Source of the DNA: Gracilaria domingensis
Taxonomy: Eukaryota; Rhodophyta; Florideophyceae; Gracilariales; Gracilariaceae
Length of the DNA: 30,192 bases
Reading direction: 5' to 3'
Assembly (NCBI GenBank): GCA_022539475.1
Contig: VCMS01000316.1
Coordinates: forward strand, 118,221-148,412
Shown here: positions 10,316 to 19,928 of the stretch, piece after piece
Numbering within the stretch: the stretch's first letter is position 1
Layout: each line of letters starts with the position of its first letter
Position numbers and translations under genes: made by a program
The notes under the pieces: model-generated
What the model was told of the DNA's origin: nothing
Seen by the model: only the letters and a program-made list of their open reading frames with translations
The model's database searches: none

Positions 10316-10560
10316 GTGACCCTAACACACCGGAGCCCCCCGCCCGCGGGCCATTAAAATCGTACAGTTTCAAAAATCGGCAAACGTGCCGCGGCGGGTG
10401 TTCCGGTCGTGTAGTTTTTTTTTTTGTGGTACCTACCCAACACGACCACCCCCCCCGCCCGCAGGCATAAAAAGCACATTTTTAGAAAACCGGCAAAACG
10501 TGCCGCGACGGGGGTCCGTTTGTGTAGGTAGCCACCTAACCCAACCGACCCCTCCCCCCC
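10316..10560. repeat. 114-bp tandem repeat, about 2.2 diverged copies
   Basis: The block CGGCAAACGTGCCGCGG at 10378-10394 recurs, with one extra A and a final G-to-A change, at 10491-10508, about 114 bp on. Each copy has the same order: a CCTAAC/CCTACC-type start, a long C run with GCCCGC, an A-rich stretch, the GTGCCGCG block, then TCGTGTAG or TTGTGTAG. A third copy begins near 10527 (CACCTAACCCAACCGACC) and fades after its C run at 10560. The T run at 10415-10425 is present only between copies one and two. Confidence 0.7.
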
Positions 10561-13500
10561 ACGCCACGCGCACGTTCATGATTTTGACCATGCAGAGACC
10601 TCCCCAAACACTTTCTCTTCCACTTTTTTTTTTGTATCTTTTATCGTGACCTGCCCGCCAACACGTGAACGCTCTGCCACGTGGATTGCGTGATTAAAGA
10701 CGTTATATACAACCGCTTTTTTTATTTATCTATCAATTGAGTAGGTATATCTCGTATGTTTTAGTATTTATTCTTTAAATTGTGCTCTAGTATTTCGTAA
10801 GCTTTATCTCTTCATTATTCATTATATATCTACTATTACCACTTCGTCACAGATGCATATATTTTTACCGGTTTTTGTTTTGCAGCGTTCCAACCTCCCA
10901 AAACACGTTTGATGCATACTCACAGTGTTTGTTTGCAGCACAATATACATTCATTAGACAAGACTCAACTACGTTTTCGTATCAATTGCATGCTCATCTA
11001 GTAAAAAACTCACGACCAGTGTTTGCACAAGTTTGTACTTATTGACAACACACTAATTTACACTGCTCAGAGCAGACGTGACGAACTCGAAGCGCCTCAA
11101 ACACTTCACACGAAATTGTATGGCCGGGATGAGCTGCAGATAACAGAGTATGACATAGTACTACTTAAATACTCGCCACTCTTGTTTTCTTGATTTTATC
11201 TATTAATTCTATCTCTGTATTTTTAGTTCGTAGTTTTTTTAATATATTGTTATTATGTCCTTCTCTCTTTTTTTGTTTATCTTCTATATATCTAATATTA
11301 ATTGTTCTGCTAGCGGGCTTTATACAGCTAATATGAAGTTGCTTTCTAGTATCTAGTTATTGAAATCCCTGAATATATCTAGTGGTATTCTCTGCGGAAC
11401 ACTAAAGACAAATGGAGTTTTGATCAGGTAACTACTACTATCTCAAGGTTTAGGAAACGTAGGCTGTATCAGCTCTTATATGTCTATAATTCATTTTTCA
11501 GTATTATATTATATGTAGAAACTTAATTCAGTATTGTATTGATTATATTGTACATATGGGTAGGTAGTGTGGTAGATATCTCCTTGTTAGTCTCCGCTTG
11601 TGCTTGGGTTGTATGTCTACTATGATCTAGTATATGTTCCAATATTGAACTCCTATCGCTTCGCCTCTCGGATACAAGCCTTCGCAACAATAAAGAAAGA
11701 TATAACCACTGTGGTGGAGATCGTAAAATGCTGCCAAGGTGTTAGTTCTTCTTCTGTTAAGAGCCGTTAACAAACTTCAGGCACTTCCGAGCTATGAATG
11801 TGCCGACTAGTCTTGTTTGTCGTGATCCGAGTCATTTTGGAGGCTTCAATCTGCCACCGAAGAGAACAAATAGACTTTCATTACATCATGCCCACTAATG
11901 CACCTATAATTTATTCCAAGCAACTCTGTATTATCTAGAAAAATTTATTCTGATTGCTTCCTCGCCTCCCATCAATTTCAAAGAAATGCCATCATGAAAG
12001 GAAAAATATGTCAATTCTTTGTTTATTCCTTTTTGTGTCCTTTCTCATGTGATTCTTAGGATTTTATATCTTGCCATTGGAAGGTTCAATTCATAACCTG
12101 CCTTTCTTTGTCGTGGCAAATCTAAAGCAAACTTCTGAACAGAAAAAGTTGCATTATCCATGAAGATAGATTGCGTTTGTTAAATGTTCTTGTATGTTGG
12201 TATTACGTATCGTTCGAATGACGTGACCGGATTATTTTTTCTATTGCATCTCTTATTATAATTGATTCTATTCTGTGTCTTATGTTCTGTCGTTGATCTT
12301 CTTCTTCCATTTCTGGAATATTATCGTTCAAATGCCGAGATGCAAGTTGCGTAATGTTCGAAGCAGCTCTCCTTGTTCGAACCAGACGCATAGAATAGCC
12401 CTTTGATTGATCTTAGGTCAAGCGATTTGATGGACAGAGAATGAGACATATGGAATTGGAAGCATAAAAATATCCACTTGGATCTCGTCTCCCTTGTACA
12501 CGTAAGTTTCTTTCTCCTTGCCTTCTTGCATATTCGAGATAACTGTATGTCTTTCTGACGCTTTTTTAGTTTTTTGTTTATTTTTCCTATTTATGATTTT
12601 TATTTATGTGTCGTTATCCTTTCCTTTAAATTATTATTGTAGGCTTTCTTCTTAGTTTGTATTAAGGCTCCGTTTGGCTCCTTGAAGTAACAGAATGTCC
12701 TGCCTCAGAAATCCGCACAAAAACTGCTGAGGAGCACACTCAATATACTGCGTCTTCCGTGAAACTGAAACCTTTGCATTAGATGTATTTTTTTAAAAAT
12801 TGCAAAAAAACAGACTTGACGAAGAGATCGAGGTGTGCATCCTGATCGCGTAAGACTTGCTAGAAATCGAATGCATTCGCGTCTGCTTCAGAGCGAAAAC
12901 CTGTACCAGTTTGTAGGAAGTATGCCATACTGTGAGTCATCATGATGCGGCTATCTTGCTTTAGCTTTCGTCGGAGTTAAGTTTGTATTATAGTTTGAGT
13001 GTTATGATTGATCTAGGTTGTCTTGATATGTTCCGATTGTTTTGCTTTTAGTGTTGAAGCTTATCTGTATACATGCAGATACCTAGAAGATCACTGTAAC
13101 TTATTTCTTGAGTACACACTATTCTACTATCCCAAGAGCGATGACCATCTTCTAAGTTCCGAGTGGCGTCTCTGCGAGAGAGCGACTGGGTAATATTCGG
13201 GGGGGTCTGATGTTTGTGTTTATTAGTTGTTGAAGAATGAGTTCTTGTTCAGCCACTGAGCTGTTTCACAAAGTGTCTGAACGGGGCTCTCGTTAGAGTG
13301 CGCTGAATTTTTCTTCTTTTTGGCTGATGTTATCAGTCTCTATGAATTTACCGTTTTTTGTAGGTTTTTATCGTTCGTTAATTATTTTTTCAGTTCTGTT
13401 AACAGCGTTTCTAGAACTTTTTTATCTTTCTGTTGTATCGTCTTTTGTGCGAGTATAGTCGTTTGTCTGCGAATTAGTTGCTGCTTGAAATTGCTCTGGT

Positions 13501-13642
13501 GTGCTGTCTCTATGATCTCAATGTTGGTGAGTGATTCGATTGATCTATAATGTTGTTATATGTTATATGTGCTTGCGATTTGTCAGATCACCAGAGCTCT
13601 CTCAGTAAGGCACTGGGCGTGGACTCTCGTGTTCTGCTCTAA
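10561..13642. other. AT-rich DNA without supported genes
   Basis: About 3 kb of AT-rich sequence have dense stop codons in all frames. The only open frame with a protein-like look is a 62-codon minus-strand frame at 12203-12391, which is charged, helix-prone and of no known family. I see no tRNA, no inverted terminal repeats and no retroelement coding here. Confidence 0.5.
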
Positions 13643-13948
13643 TTGCCGCGACCCGGAATGGAGAAACACAATGCGAAGTGTCCGGATATGAGAGGTGCGC
13701 CGGAGTGTTGGTTCACGCTGTCTCTCGGACACGGAGGCTCGGGAAGGCGATTCAAGGGGGCAGTGACCGTTTCGGAAGTGCGAGCGCGGCCGGAAAGGCT
13801 TTTTCTTTTTTTTTCCTTTTTTTCGCCGAATGGGCGCCTATTTCACTTCCAAGCGCGGCTTTCAGACGAAACGCAACGGTACATCTTGAAAATAGCACTC
13901 CTCGGCAGTAACGAACGCACACCCCGCTTCTATGTTACATATATATGA
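13643..13948 (+). CDS. Unidentified ORF, up to 101 codons
   Basis: The frame lies in a locally GC-richer patch (13640-13925) inside AT-rich DNA. It would encode a basic protein of up to 101 residues with a Phe-rich stretch caused by a T run at 13800-13830. No domain is recognised, and an overlapping frame (13678-13911) is equally open. It is probably a relic or chance. Confidence 0.12.
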   Translation: MPRPGMEKHNAKCPDMRGAPECWFTLSLGHGGSGRRFKGAVTVSEVRARPERLFLFFSFFSPNGRLFHFQARLSDETQRYILKIALLGSNERTPRFYVTYI

Positions 13949-14600
13949 AGGAGATTAGGTGAGAAACGCGACAAAGACGCAAAAGAAATCATTGGAGGAG
14001 AAGAGGTCAGGCGACATCAGATCGACGTCAAGCTGAGAATGGAGAATATAATTGAGTTTAAAATCACTGCTCGTTCAAAAAGGAACTAGCTACACGTCGA
14101 CCTCTCTAATGTTGTACTTTTTTGCTTTTCTTCTATCTCTGTTATAATATTCTCTGAGTTTTTGTCATATCTGTTTTACGCTGTACCACTGTCCCAATCT
14201 CGCACATATATTTAATTATTATCTTCCTCTCGCGTCTGTCCGGCTCGCTGCGCGTCTGTCTTTCGTCTCCACCTATCTTACCTCTATCTTCTTCCACTAT
14301 CCTCGCGTCTTACTCCTCTGTTTTTTTATACTCTTTTTGTTTGTTTTGGATTTTTAATTTGCATTCTTATTCATCGTATTCTCGTCTTCTCTTCGTTCTC
14401 CGCCCTCGCTCTATTCTCTCGTAGGTGTGTGTTGGAGTAGGTGCGGAGGATTGAGTACGCTTTCTAGTCTCGCCTAATGGACCCTCCATAAAGCAGACAT
14501 CATCCGATCTCACGGTATTCTGCAGTCTTTCCGTGCACTTTTTTTATTTTTGCTTCTAAACAACCAATCCTCCCACGCTCTTCGCGCTCTGCGACATGAC
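13949..14600. other. AT- and pyrimidine-rich spacer
   Basis: No open frame of note. From about 14100 to 14420 the plus strand is strongly pyrimidine-rich (TCT, CTCT words). Nothing else is seen. Confidence 0.5.
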
Positions 14601-14626
14601 ACGCAGAAAAACCTTTGGGTCTACTT

Positions 14627-14721
14627 CGCGATTACTAGGTCCTCGACTTCCTAGCCCAATCGGTTTCTGTTTTGCTTCAATGTACGTCATCGCATTTCAA
14701 TTATTCAAGGAGCATTGACTA
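14627..14721 (+). repeat. First unit of a diverged direct repeat (about 343-bp spacing)
   Basis: Matches 14958-15067 in order: a TTACTAG block, a TC(C/G)TCGA block, ATCGCATTTCAA (14689-14700 and 15032-15043) and GGAGCATTGACTA (14709-14721 and 15055-15067). The last two blocks are identical and the rest is diverged. Confidence 0.6.
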
Positions 14722-14957
14722 ATTGATCTTGAAGAGGAAATGAATTGGCGTTTACTGCCTCACTGTGTCGGGTAGCGATGCTGGTTACTTGGTTGGGTTA
14801 CATGCTGCATTCTCGTTGTATCGCATCTTCGGGAGTTAGTGTTCGTTTTGTTGATTTGCATTCGTAGTGTTCGTTGCTTGTGAGTTCTCGCTTCGACAAC
14901 TTCGCGTTTTCGAGATGATTGCTGGTAGTCTAACGCGACTCTGTTTCTTGCTTCTTT

Positions 14958-15067
14958 CTCCTTTTGCGAGGGTTACTAGCCGTCGAGTTTCTACGCCAAC
15001 GTTTCGGGTGCACTAATCAATGGATACTTCCATCGCATTTCAAATGTATCCAATGGAGCATTGACTA
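14958..15067 (+). repeat. Second unit of the direct repeat, cut by the N gap
   Basis: Same block order as 14627-14721. The unit ends exactly at the first N, so further units may lie inside the gap. A satellite-like array would explain why the assembly broke here. Confidence 0.55.
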
Positions 15068-15540
15068 NNNNNNNNNNNNNNNNNNNNNNNNNNNNNNNNN
15101 NNNNNNNNNNNNNNNNNNNNNNNNNNNNNNNNNNNNNNNNNNNNNNNNNNNNNNNNNNNNNNNNNNNNNNNNNNNNNNNNNNNNNNNNNNNNNNNNNNNN
15201 NNNNNNNNNNNNNNNNNNNNNNNNNNNNNNNNNNNNNNNNNNNNNNNNNNNNNNNNNNNNNNNNNNNNNNNNNNNNNNNNNNNNNNNNNNNNNNNNNNNN
15301 NNNNNNNNNNNNNNNNNNNNNNNNNNNNNNNNNNNNNNNNNNNNNNNNNNNNNNNNNNNNNNNNNNNNNNNNNNNNNNNNNNNNNNNNNNNNNNNNNNNN
15401 NNNNNNNNNNNNNNNNNNNNNNNNNNNNNNNNNNNNNNNNNNNNNNNNNNNNNNNNNNNNNNNNNNNNNNNNNNNNNNNNNNNNNNNNNNNNNNNNNNNN
15501 NNNNNNNNNNNNNNNNNNNNNNNNNNNNNNNNNNNNNNNN
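15068..15540. other. Assembly gap (473 N)
   Basis: Unbroken run of N. Open frames drawn across it have no meaning. The sequence resumes inside an LTR, so the 5' portion of that LTR is missing. Confidence 0.99.
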
Positions 15541-15798
15541 CTCTCGGGACTACAGCTGTCGATTGGTCGTGTGCTTCATGCGGTGCCGCGATAACACCGT
15601 CTACGAGAGTTCTCTTCGTATTCCCACCCACTGGGCAACTAGCACCCTGTAAGTAGAGGCCAAGTTGGCCACCGGCCTTATACAACCGAGTTACGGTAGC
15701 CTACAGAGGCTATCTAGTCGACTGGTCGCCATCATCTCACGAGAGGCGACCTTCACAGTCTGAGTGGGTTTTCACCGTCCGGATGTTTGTCCCCGACA
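15541..15798 (+). repeat. 3' part of the 5' LTR of element B
   Basis: Homologous to 26716-26956 (starting CTCTCGGGACTACA) and to 881-1096. The end is placed at CCGACA, matching CCCACA of the other copy. Many single-base insertions relative to the other copies suggest either age or uncorrected sequencing errors. The next bases contain TGG at 15804-15806, a possible primer-binding-site start, but I cannot match a tRNA. Confidence 0.75.
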
Positions 15799-16980
15799 AA
15801 CTATGGTCGTCACGGACTTTAGCAACCGTTATTAGGTCACTGTCGAGGGAAATTGACGTTGTTGCTTGACGATCACCGGATTTTCTGACAAGCGCAGATC
15901 AGAGGACTCTTGTAGAGGTTTGTAGAGAGGTTGAGAACTTGTTGAACGAGTGAACCGCTGACGTGGTGGTCTTACCACTGGAGAAGTTTATTGCACAGTT
16001 TCTCTTGTCTGGTGATGACGACTCATGTGTACGAGGTTTCTAACTTGGGGATCGAATCTGTGATCAGCGTCAGCGCATGATCGCTATGGTTTCCAGTAGT
16101 GCCGCAACGCCTCGAAGGTTCTCGAGCGGTTTATTCCAGCGCGGTCGTCAGCTGCTGGTGCCACCCGTAGATGTGTAGCCGATCGTCCCGTCACAGTATC
16201 CCAGATGAGCGTCGCAACTCTGAGGTACGTACCCGCGTCCCCGGAGAAACGCGTTCAGTTACGGAAGCACCTAAGGACAAATGTAGGCCGGTTTCACTGT
16301 CCTCAACGCCGGTCAGTTACACACATTCCATAGGATGGATTGTCATCAACGACGGGACATGAAGGTTTAACCCTAAACGCTGCTACCGTAGCCGAGGTTT
16401 GGCTAGAAGTCTGGAATCCGCTTGGGATAATTAATCACGCTGCCAGTGGAACTCACAGAGATGTTACCTACCGATGAGGCCACCCGCTAGGATGTGAAAT
16501 TGCCCAGGGGGCAGGGAGCTCAGGAGACCTACGGTCTTCTGAGACAGGTGGGGGGGGGGGGGGGGCGGGGTGGGGGGGGGGACGGGAGATCCATTTATGG
16601 AAAGAGGGTACCCCAGACATTCTCGTCACGGAGTAGCCGGCATTTGTTCCGGAGAAATGCGCCCACCGATATCCGGTTCGAATCGTCCGCGCTGGAAACG
16701 CTGGAGCGATACAATCCGCATGATGAAAAGCTGTGCGACCACAGGTTCCTTCAAAGGAAATCCATCTGCGGCATGAAGACCATCGTTCGTGAAGCAGAAA
16801 CGTCGGACACCCAAAACGGAGTTCACTACGATTCGGATTCAATCGCGCTCTGACTCGCAGCGGCGATGACTGAAGGACAGTTCGTCATGATTATCTGATA
16901 TGATGACAACCGTCATAGGTCACGTTCGACACGGTCGAAAGCGACGCAGTCTACTCAGGCAGTGATGAAATCACGCGTGA
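15799..16980 (+). other. Leader of element B and decayed gag N-terminus
   Basis: About 1.2 kb lie between the LTR end and the open gag frame. The first part has no supported ORF. From about 16800 short frames rich in Ser, Asp and Glu recall the N-terminal gag extension of element C, and a stretch at about 16930-16995 encodes such residues in a different frame from gag. The gag N-terminus is therefore probably present but frameshifted. A GGTTCGAATC word at 16675 resembles a tRNA B box but lacks the rest of a tRNA. Confidence 0.5.
16547..16586 (+). repeat. Long G run in the element B leader
   Basis: Sixteen G (16550-16565), C, four G, T, ten G (16572-16581), then A-C-GGG. It could fold as a G-quadruplex in DNA or RNA, and its exact length is likely to be unreliable in any sequencing technology. 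Confidence 0.8.
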
Positions 16981-18291
16981 AAAGGACGGCGCCACTTGGG
17001 ACTCAAAGAGTTAAAGCCGACGGACCCGCTCTACACAAAGCTGTTGTCGTACCGCTATTATCGGTTGGAGGATGTTACTTCGAATCGCTCTTCGCGAGGA
17101 ACCGGTAAGGTGAAGGACTACATTCGAAGGTTGAATGTTACCCTTGAAACAAGGAAGTTCTCGGGGACAGATCCTATCCTTATCTTGGATTTCCTTGCCA
17201 GGTTCGTCCAGGAGGCCGATATACTCGGTATGAGTGAAGCACAGGCATATGTGGCACTGCCGTACTTCCTAACAGGGACTGTGGAAGATCAGTACAACTC
17301 AGTTCGAGGAACGTCGAGAGCCTCGGAAGGAGGAGTCACGTGTTGGCCGGAAGCCGTGAACTACCTTCTCAGGTCGTACGCGACTTCCAACGCGATTTAC
17401 AGCGCTACTCTTGCTGTTCGCGACACTAGACAGAAGAGTGGAGAATCTGAAACGGTTTATTCAACGCGGTTGAACAAAGCGTTTCACGGATGTGGTAATG
17501 TGTATTCCGCACAGGAGCGGTGTACCATGTTTGTTGATGGTTTGGACCCCACCATTCGGTCGTTGGTCGCTCGCCGACGCGAGAAAAAACGCCTAATGAC
17601 GTACCTAGAGTTGGTTAATTACGCCCAGGCGGAAGGAGAGATGTATCGAGCCCGCAACCCGGGGCAGCGCCGCTCGAAAGCGCTACTCGCGGAGAGTTCG
17701 CCACGATCGATGTCGGTTTTGCGACATGAAACCGCTGTCGGTGATGCTGATAACGTCCACTTCATCGAAAGTAACCCCGATTCTTACGGATCTACGGACC
17801 TGCCGTCAACCTCGATTCCGAGCACGGAAGAAGACCCCGCATTGTATGCCCAAGGTGTCCGGGTGCCTGCAGCCCCGCTGCCTTACGCTAACAATTCGTC
17901 GCGTCTGAACCGTCCAGGGTGGAAGGACACAGCACCACAACGTCGAGTGGACAATCGCCCTCGCGACAAACCGGCCTCGGTCATATGTTACCAGTGCTAC
18001 CTTCCAGGTCACGTATCGACGCAGTGCGTATTTCCACCTTCGCACAGGCCAAAACTTATTGCGTATTACGACGCCCTCACGCCCGAGGAAAAGGAATCTG
18101 TTCCACGAAAGGAAAATGATAAGGCCAGAGCTGAACTGGGATTACCGGTTCCGGTCTATGCTCAGCCCTCCGTTCCGGCACAGGCATCTTCGAACGAGGT
18201 TCAAGGCGAAGTACCCACGCATGGGGTTCAGTTAGGCCCCCCGAACGGAGTTCACGCACCGCCTTCGGTGAGCCCCGTTCAGAAAAACTGA
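16981..18291 (+). CDS. gag: Gag polyprotein of element B (start lost)
   Basis: Structural Gag of a Ty3/gypsy element: capsid plus nucleocapsid, forming the cytoplasmic particle that packages element RNA. The frame opens after a TGA at 16978-16980 and stays open for about 436 codons. There is no ATG near its start, so the N-terminus is lost or lies in another frame upstream. The capsid (Retrotrans_gag-like) part is encoded at about 17020-17650 and aligns with element C around FSGTDPI versus FSGDDPI. One CCHC zinc knuckle, CX2CX4HX4C, lies at 17986-18027 (CYQCYLPGHVSTQC). A Pro/Val/Gln-rich tail of about 85 residues follows. The frame ends in TGA (18289-18291). Pol is in the -1 frame with overlap, the usual arrangement for frameshift-made Gag-Pol. 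Confidence 0.85.
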   Translation, partial: KGRRHLGLKELKPTDPLYTKLLSYRYYRLEDVTSNRSSRGTGKVKDYIRRLNVTLETRKFSGTDPILILDFLARFVQEADILGMSEAQAYVALPYFLTGTVEDQYNSVRGTSRASEGGVTCWPEAVNYLLRSYATSNAIYSATLAVRDTRQKSGESETVYSTRLNKAFHGCGNVYSAQERCTMFVDGLDPTIRSLVARRREKKRLMTYLELVNYAQAEGEMYRARNPGQRRSKALLAESSPRSMSVLRHETAVGDADNVHFIESNPDSYGSTDLPSTSIPSTEEDPALYAQGVRVPAAPLPYANNSSRLNRPGWKDTAPQRRVDNRPRDKPASVICYQCYLPGHVSTQCVFPPSHRPKLIAYYDALTPEEKESVPRKENDKARAELGLPVPVYAQPSVPAQASSNEVQGEVPTHGVQLGPPNGVHAPPSVSPVQKN

Positions 18292-18347
18292 CTTCGGGAG
18301 TTTCCCTTACGGGAGGGGCGCCTTTCGAGCCGAAGTTGAAGGCGCCC
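18284..18347 (+). promoter_or_regulatory. Candidate -1 ribosomal frameshift signal at the gag-pol junction
   Basis: The last sense codons of gag are AAA AAC directly before TGA, giving the heptamer G-AAA-AAC (18284-18290). It is close to, but not identical with, the consensus A-AAA-AAC. Pol continues in the -1 frame without a stop. Downstream, GGGCGCC (18316-18322) can pair with GGCGCCC (18341-18347). The loop between them holds CCGAAG (18330-18335), which can pair with CTTCGG (18292-18297), so a pseudoknot-like fold is possible. The spacing to the strongest stem is longer than usual. No such heptamer is visible at the matching place in element C. Confidence 0.35.
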
Positions 18348-18755
18348 GAGGCGTCACAGCTTCGCTCCCCAGCCGTTAGAATCCTTTCAAGGATAGCGGC
18401 TACAACTGACGTGAGCTCAGAACACCTTTCGGTTCTACGTCGTCCGTGGATACGGTCCCGTAATCTTCGTATTCCGGAAAGAGTTCTTGTGATGGCCAAG
18501 AGAAACTACAAAGTTTATGCCGATCTTGGCTTGTCTAACCAGTTCATGGTTCGACAGTTGTCTGTGTTGGATACAGGAGCTGCACCGAACCTGATTCACC
18601 TTGAGTTGGTGCCACCCGCGCTACGGGATGAAATTCGTCATGGTCCAGGTTTGGACATCGCGGATGCCAACAATAACCCGTTGCGTACTCTTGGGTACAT
18701 ACCTCTCATGGTACGATTAGGAACCTGTATGGTTAAAGTGGATTTCATGGTTTGA
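18294..18755 (+). pseudogene. pol: Aspartic protease segment of Pol (element B), ended by an in-frame TGA
   Basis: N-terminal part of Pol, in the -1 frame relative to gag. The retropepsin active-site motif LDTGA is encoded with DTGA at 18570-18581. Retropepsins act as dimers and cut the Gag-Pol precursor. After about 60 more residues the frame meets TGA at 18753-18755. The next codons continue the protease, including the conserved ILG near its C-terminal end (ILGCDF). Element C has a normal Val codon at the aligned position, so the TGA is a nonsense change inside the protease and not a natural end. Confidence 0.85.
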
Positions 18756-19352
18756 AAAAGCATTGCCGCACCGGTGATACTCGGTTGTGACTTTTGTGAT
18801 CGTTTTGTTGAAGCGATTCGACCTCGAGCTCGAGTTGTTACCATGGATGATGGTTCCGAAATACCGATTGTAAGGAAACCGCTAAAGAGAGCTACACGCA
18901 AGCGCGTCCCGCTCCCTGCTGCACAGGAAGTTCCAACCGTCGACCCGGTATCATCTAAGCTCCATGTGGCTCATGCCATCGCAATCCCTGCGCAATCCCA
19001 AGTTTGGGTCACCATAACTACTAAGCAGTCTGGTCTACGTGTGGTACAACCATTGCCATCATTGTATGATCAGAAGCAACTCGCTTTAGCGAACGGAGTA
19101 ATCTCGGTGGAACCCGACAAACCATTCAGAGTTTTGGTCTCCAACTTTGGCACAACCCGACAGTGGTTAGCTAAAAACCAAATCCTTGGTACCACTCTCC
19201 CACACCCTGCTGCCATCGTACCGACGAAGATACCCGTTGCGGATGTTCTCGGTATAACCGATGCTAAGGAGGGGGAGGGATCAGCGGAAACCGCTTTTAC
19301 CGCATCGGTTACCCCGGCGAGCGAAGTTACCGAATCGCTGGCACCCACCTAG
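18756..19352 (+). pseudogene. pol: Protease C-terminus and protease-RT linker of Pol (element B)
   Basis: Same frame as the preceding segment. It starts within the protease and includes the ILG-type hydrophobic motif encoded at about 18777. A linker of roughly 170 residues follows and aligns with element C around VSNFG versus LSNFS and around DAKEGEGS versus DAKEGGGS. The second match overlaps the internal polypurine motif at 19264-19280. The frame ends in TAG at 19350-19352, again with the same frame continuing directly into RT, so this is a nonsense change or a decayed junction. Confidence 0.8.
19264..19280 (+). other. Internal polypurine tract 1 of element B (central-PPT candidate)
   Basis: CTAAGGAGGGGGAGGGA, nearly identical to the 3' tract CTAAGGAGGGGGAGA at 25969-25982. 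It lies in the coding frame (Lys-Glu-Gly-Glu-Gly). The homologous place in element C (29514-29530) has the same motif. Confidence 0.5.
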
Positions 19353-19928
19353 GGTAAAGCGTTGCCACCAGGAACGGAAGATACAGACCCTGTCAAGGAA
19401 CTGGAACAGTTGAATTTTGATCATGTACCTGAATCTCATAGAGGTAAGCTAAGAGAAATGTTGAGGGAGTTCACAGCCATGTTAGATGGATCCCTCGGGA
19501 CAATTGGAATCACGGAACACCGTATTGACCTACTCCCAGGTACTAGCCCCATTTCCCAACACCCATACCGGGCTGGTCCCAAAGCTAGGGAAGAAGAGCA
19601 ATCTCAGGTTGAGAAGATGTTACGCGCTGGCGTCATAGAGGCGGCTCAATCCGCTTGGGCCTCACCCGTGGTGCTAGTTCCAAAAGCGAACGGATCATGG
19701 CGATTCTGTATTGATTACCGTCGTCTAAATTCGGTCACCGTCAAAGACGTTTATCCCATACCCAGGATGGACGAATACATTGACTCGCTTGGGAGTGCTA
19801 CAGTGTTCACCGCCTTGGATGCCAATTGGGGATACTGGCAAGTTCCGATCCGTGAAAAGGATAAGGACAAAACTGCTTTTGTGTGCCACCAAGGTTGTAC
19901 CGGTTTAAACGAATGCCGTTCGGATTAA
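19353..19928 (+). pseudogene. pol: Reverse transcriptase N-terminal half (element B), ended by a one-base frameshift
   Basis: Fingers and palm of the gypsy-type RT, which copies element RNA into DNA inside the particle. Visible motifs are the WASPVVLVPK block, SWRFCIDYRRLN (from 19695), YPIPRMDEYIDSL, and TALDAN with the first catalytic Asp at 19818-19820. At about 19893 the frame is lost: the expected continuation LYRFKRMPFGLTN is read in the frame two bases on. This is explained by one missing base in the GGTT sequence. The true RT continues in the next feature. Confidence 0.9.

Noticed and set aside
10001..10470. Phe/Leu-rich 'membrane protein' frames
   Set aside because: They come from a T-rich low-complexity tract read in three frames.
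14964..15685. Three open frames of 177-230 codons across 15068-15540
   Set aside because: They consist mostly of unknown bases (N). Only the short ends are real sequence.
15799..15825. Primer-binding site after the B LTR (TGGTCGTCACGG)
   Set aside because: TGG is at a plausible distance but I cannot match a tRNA 3' end, and element C has a different sequence there.
16670..16690. GGTTCGAATC word resembling a tRNA B box
   Set aside because: No matching T-stem, acceptor stem or A box can be drawn around it.
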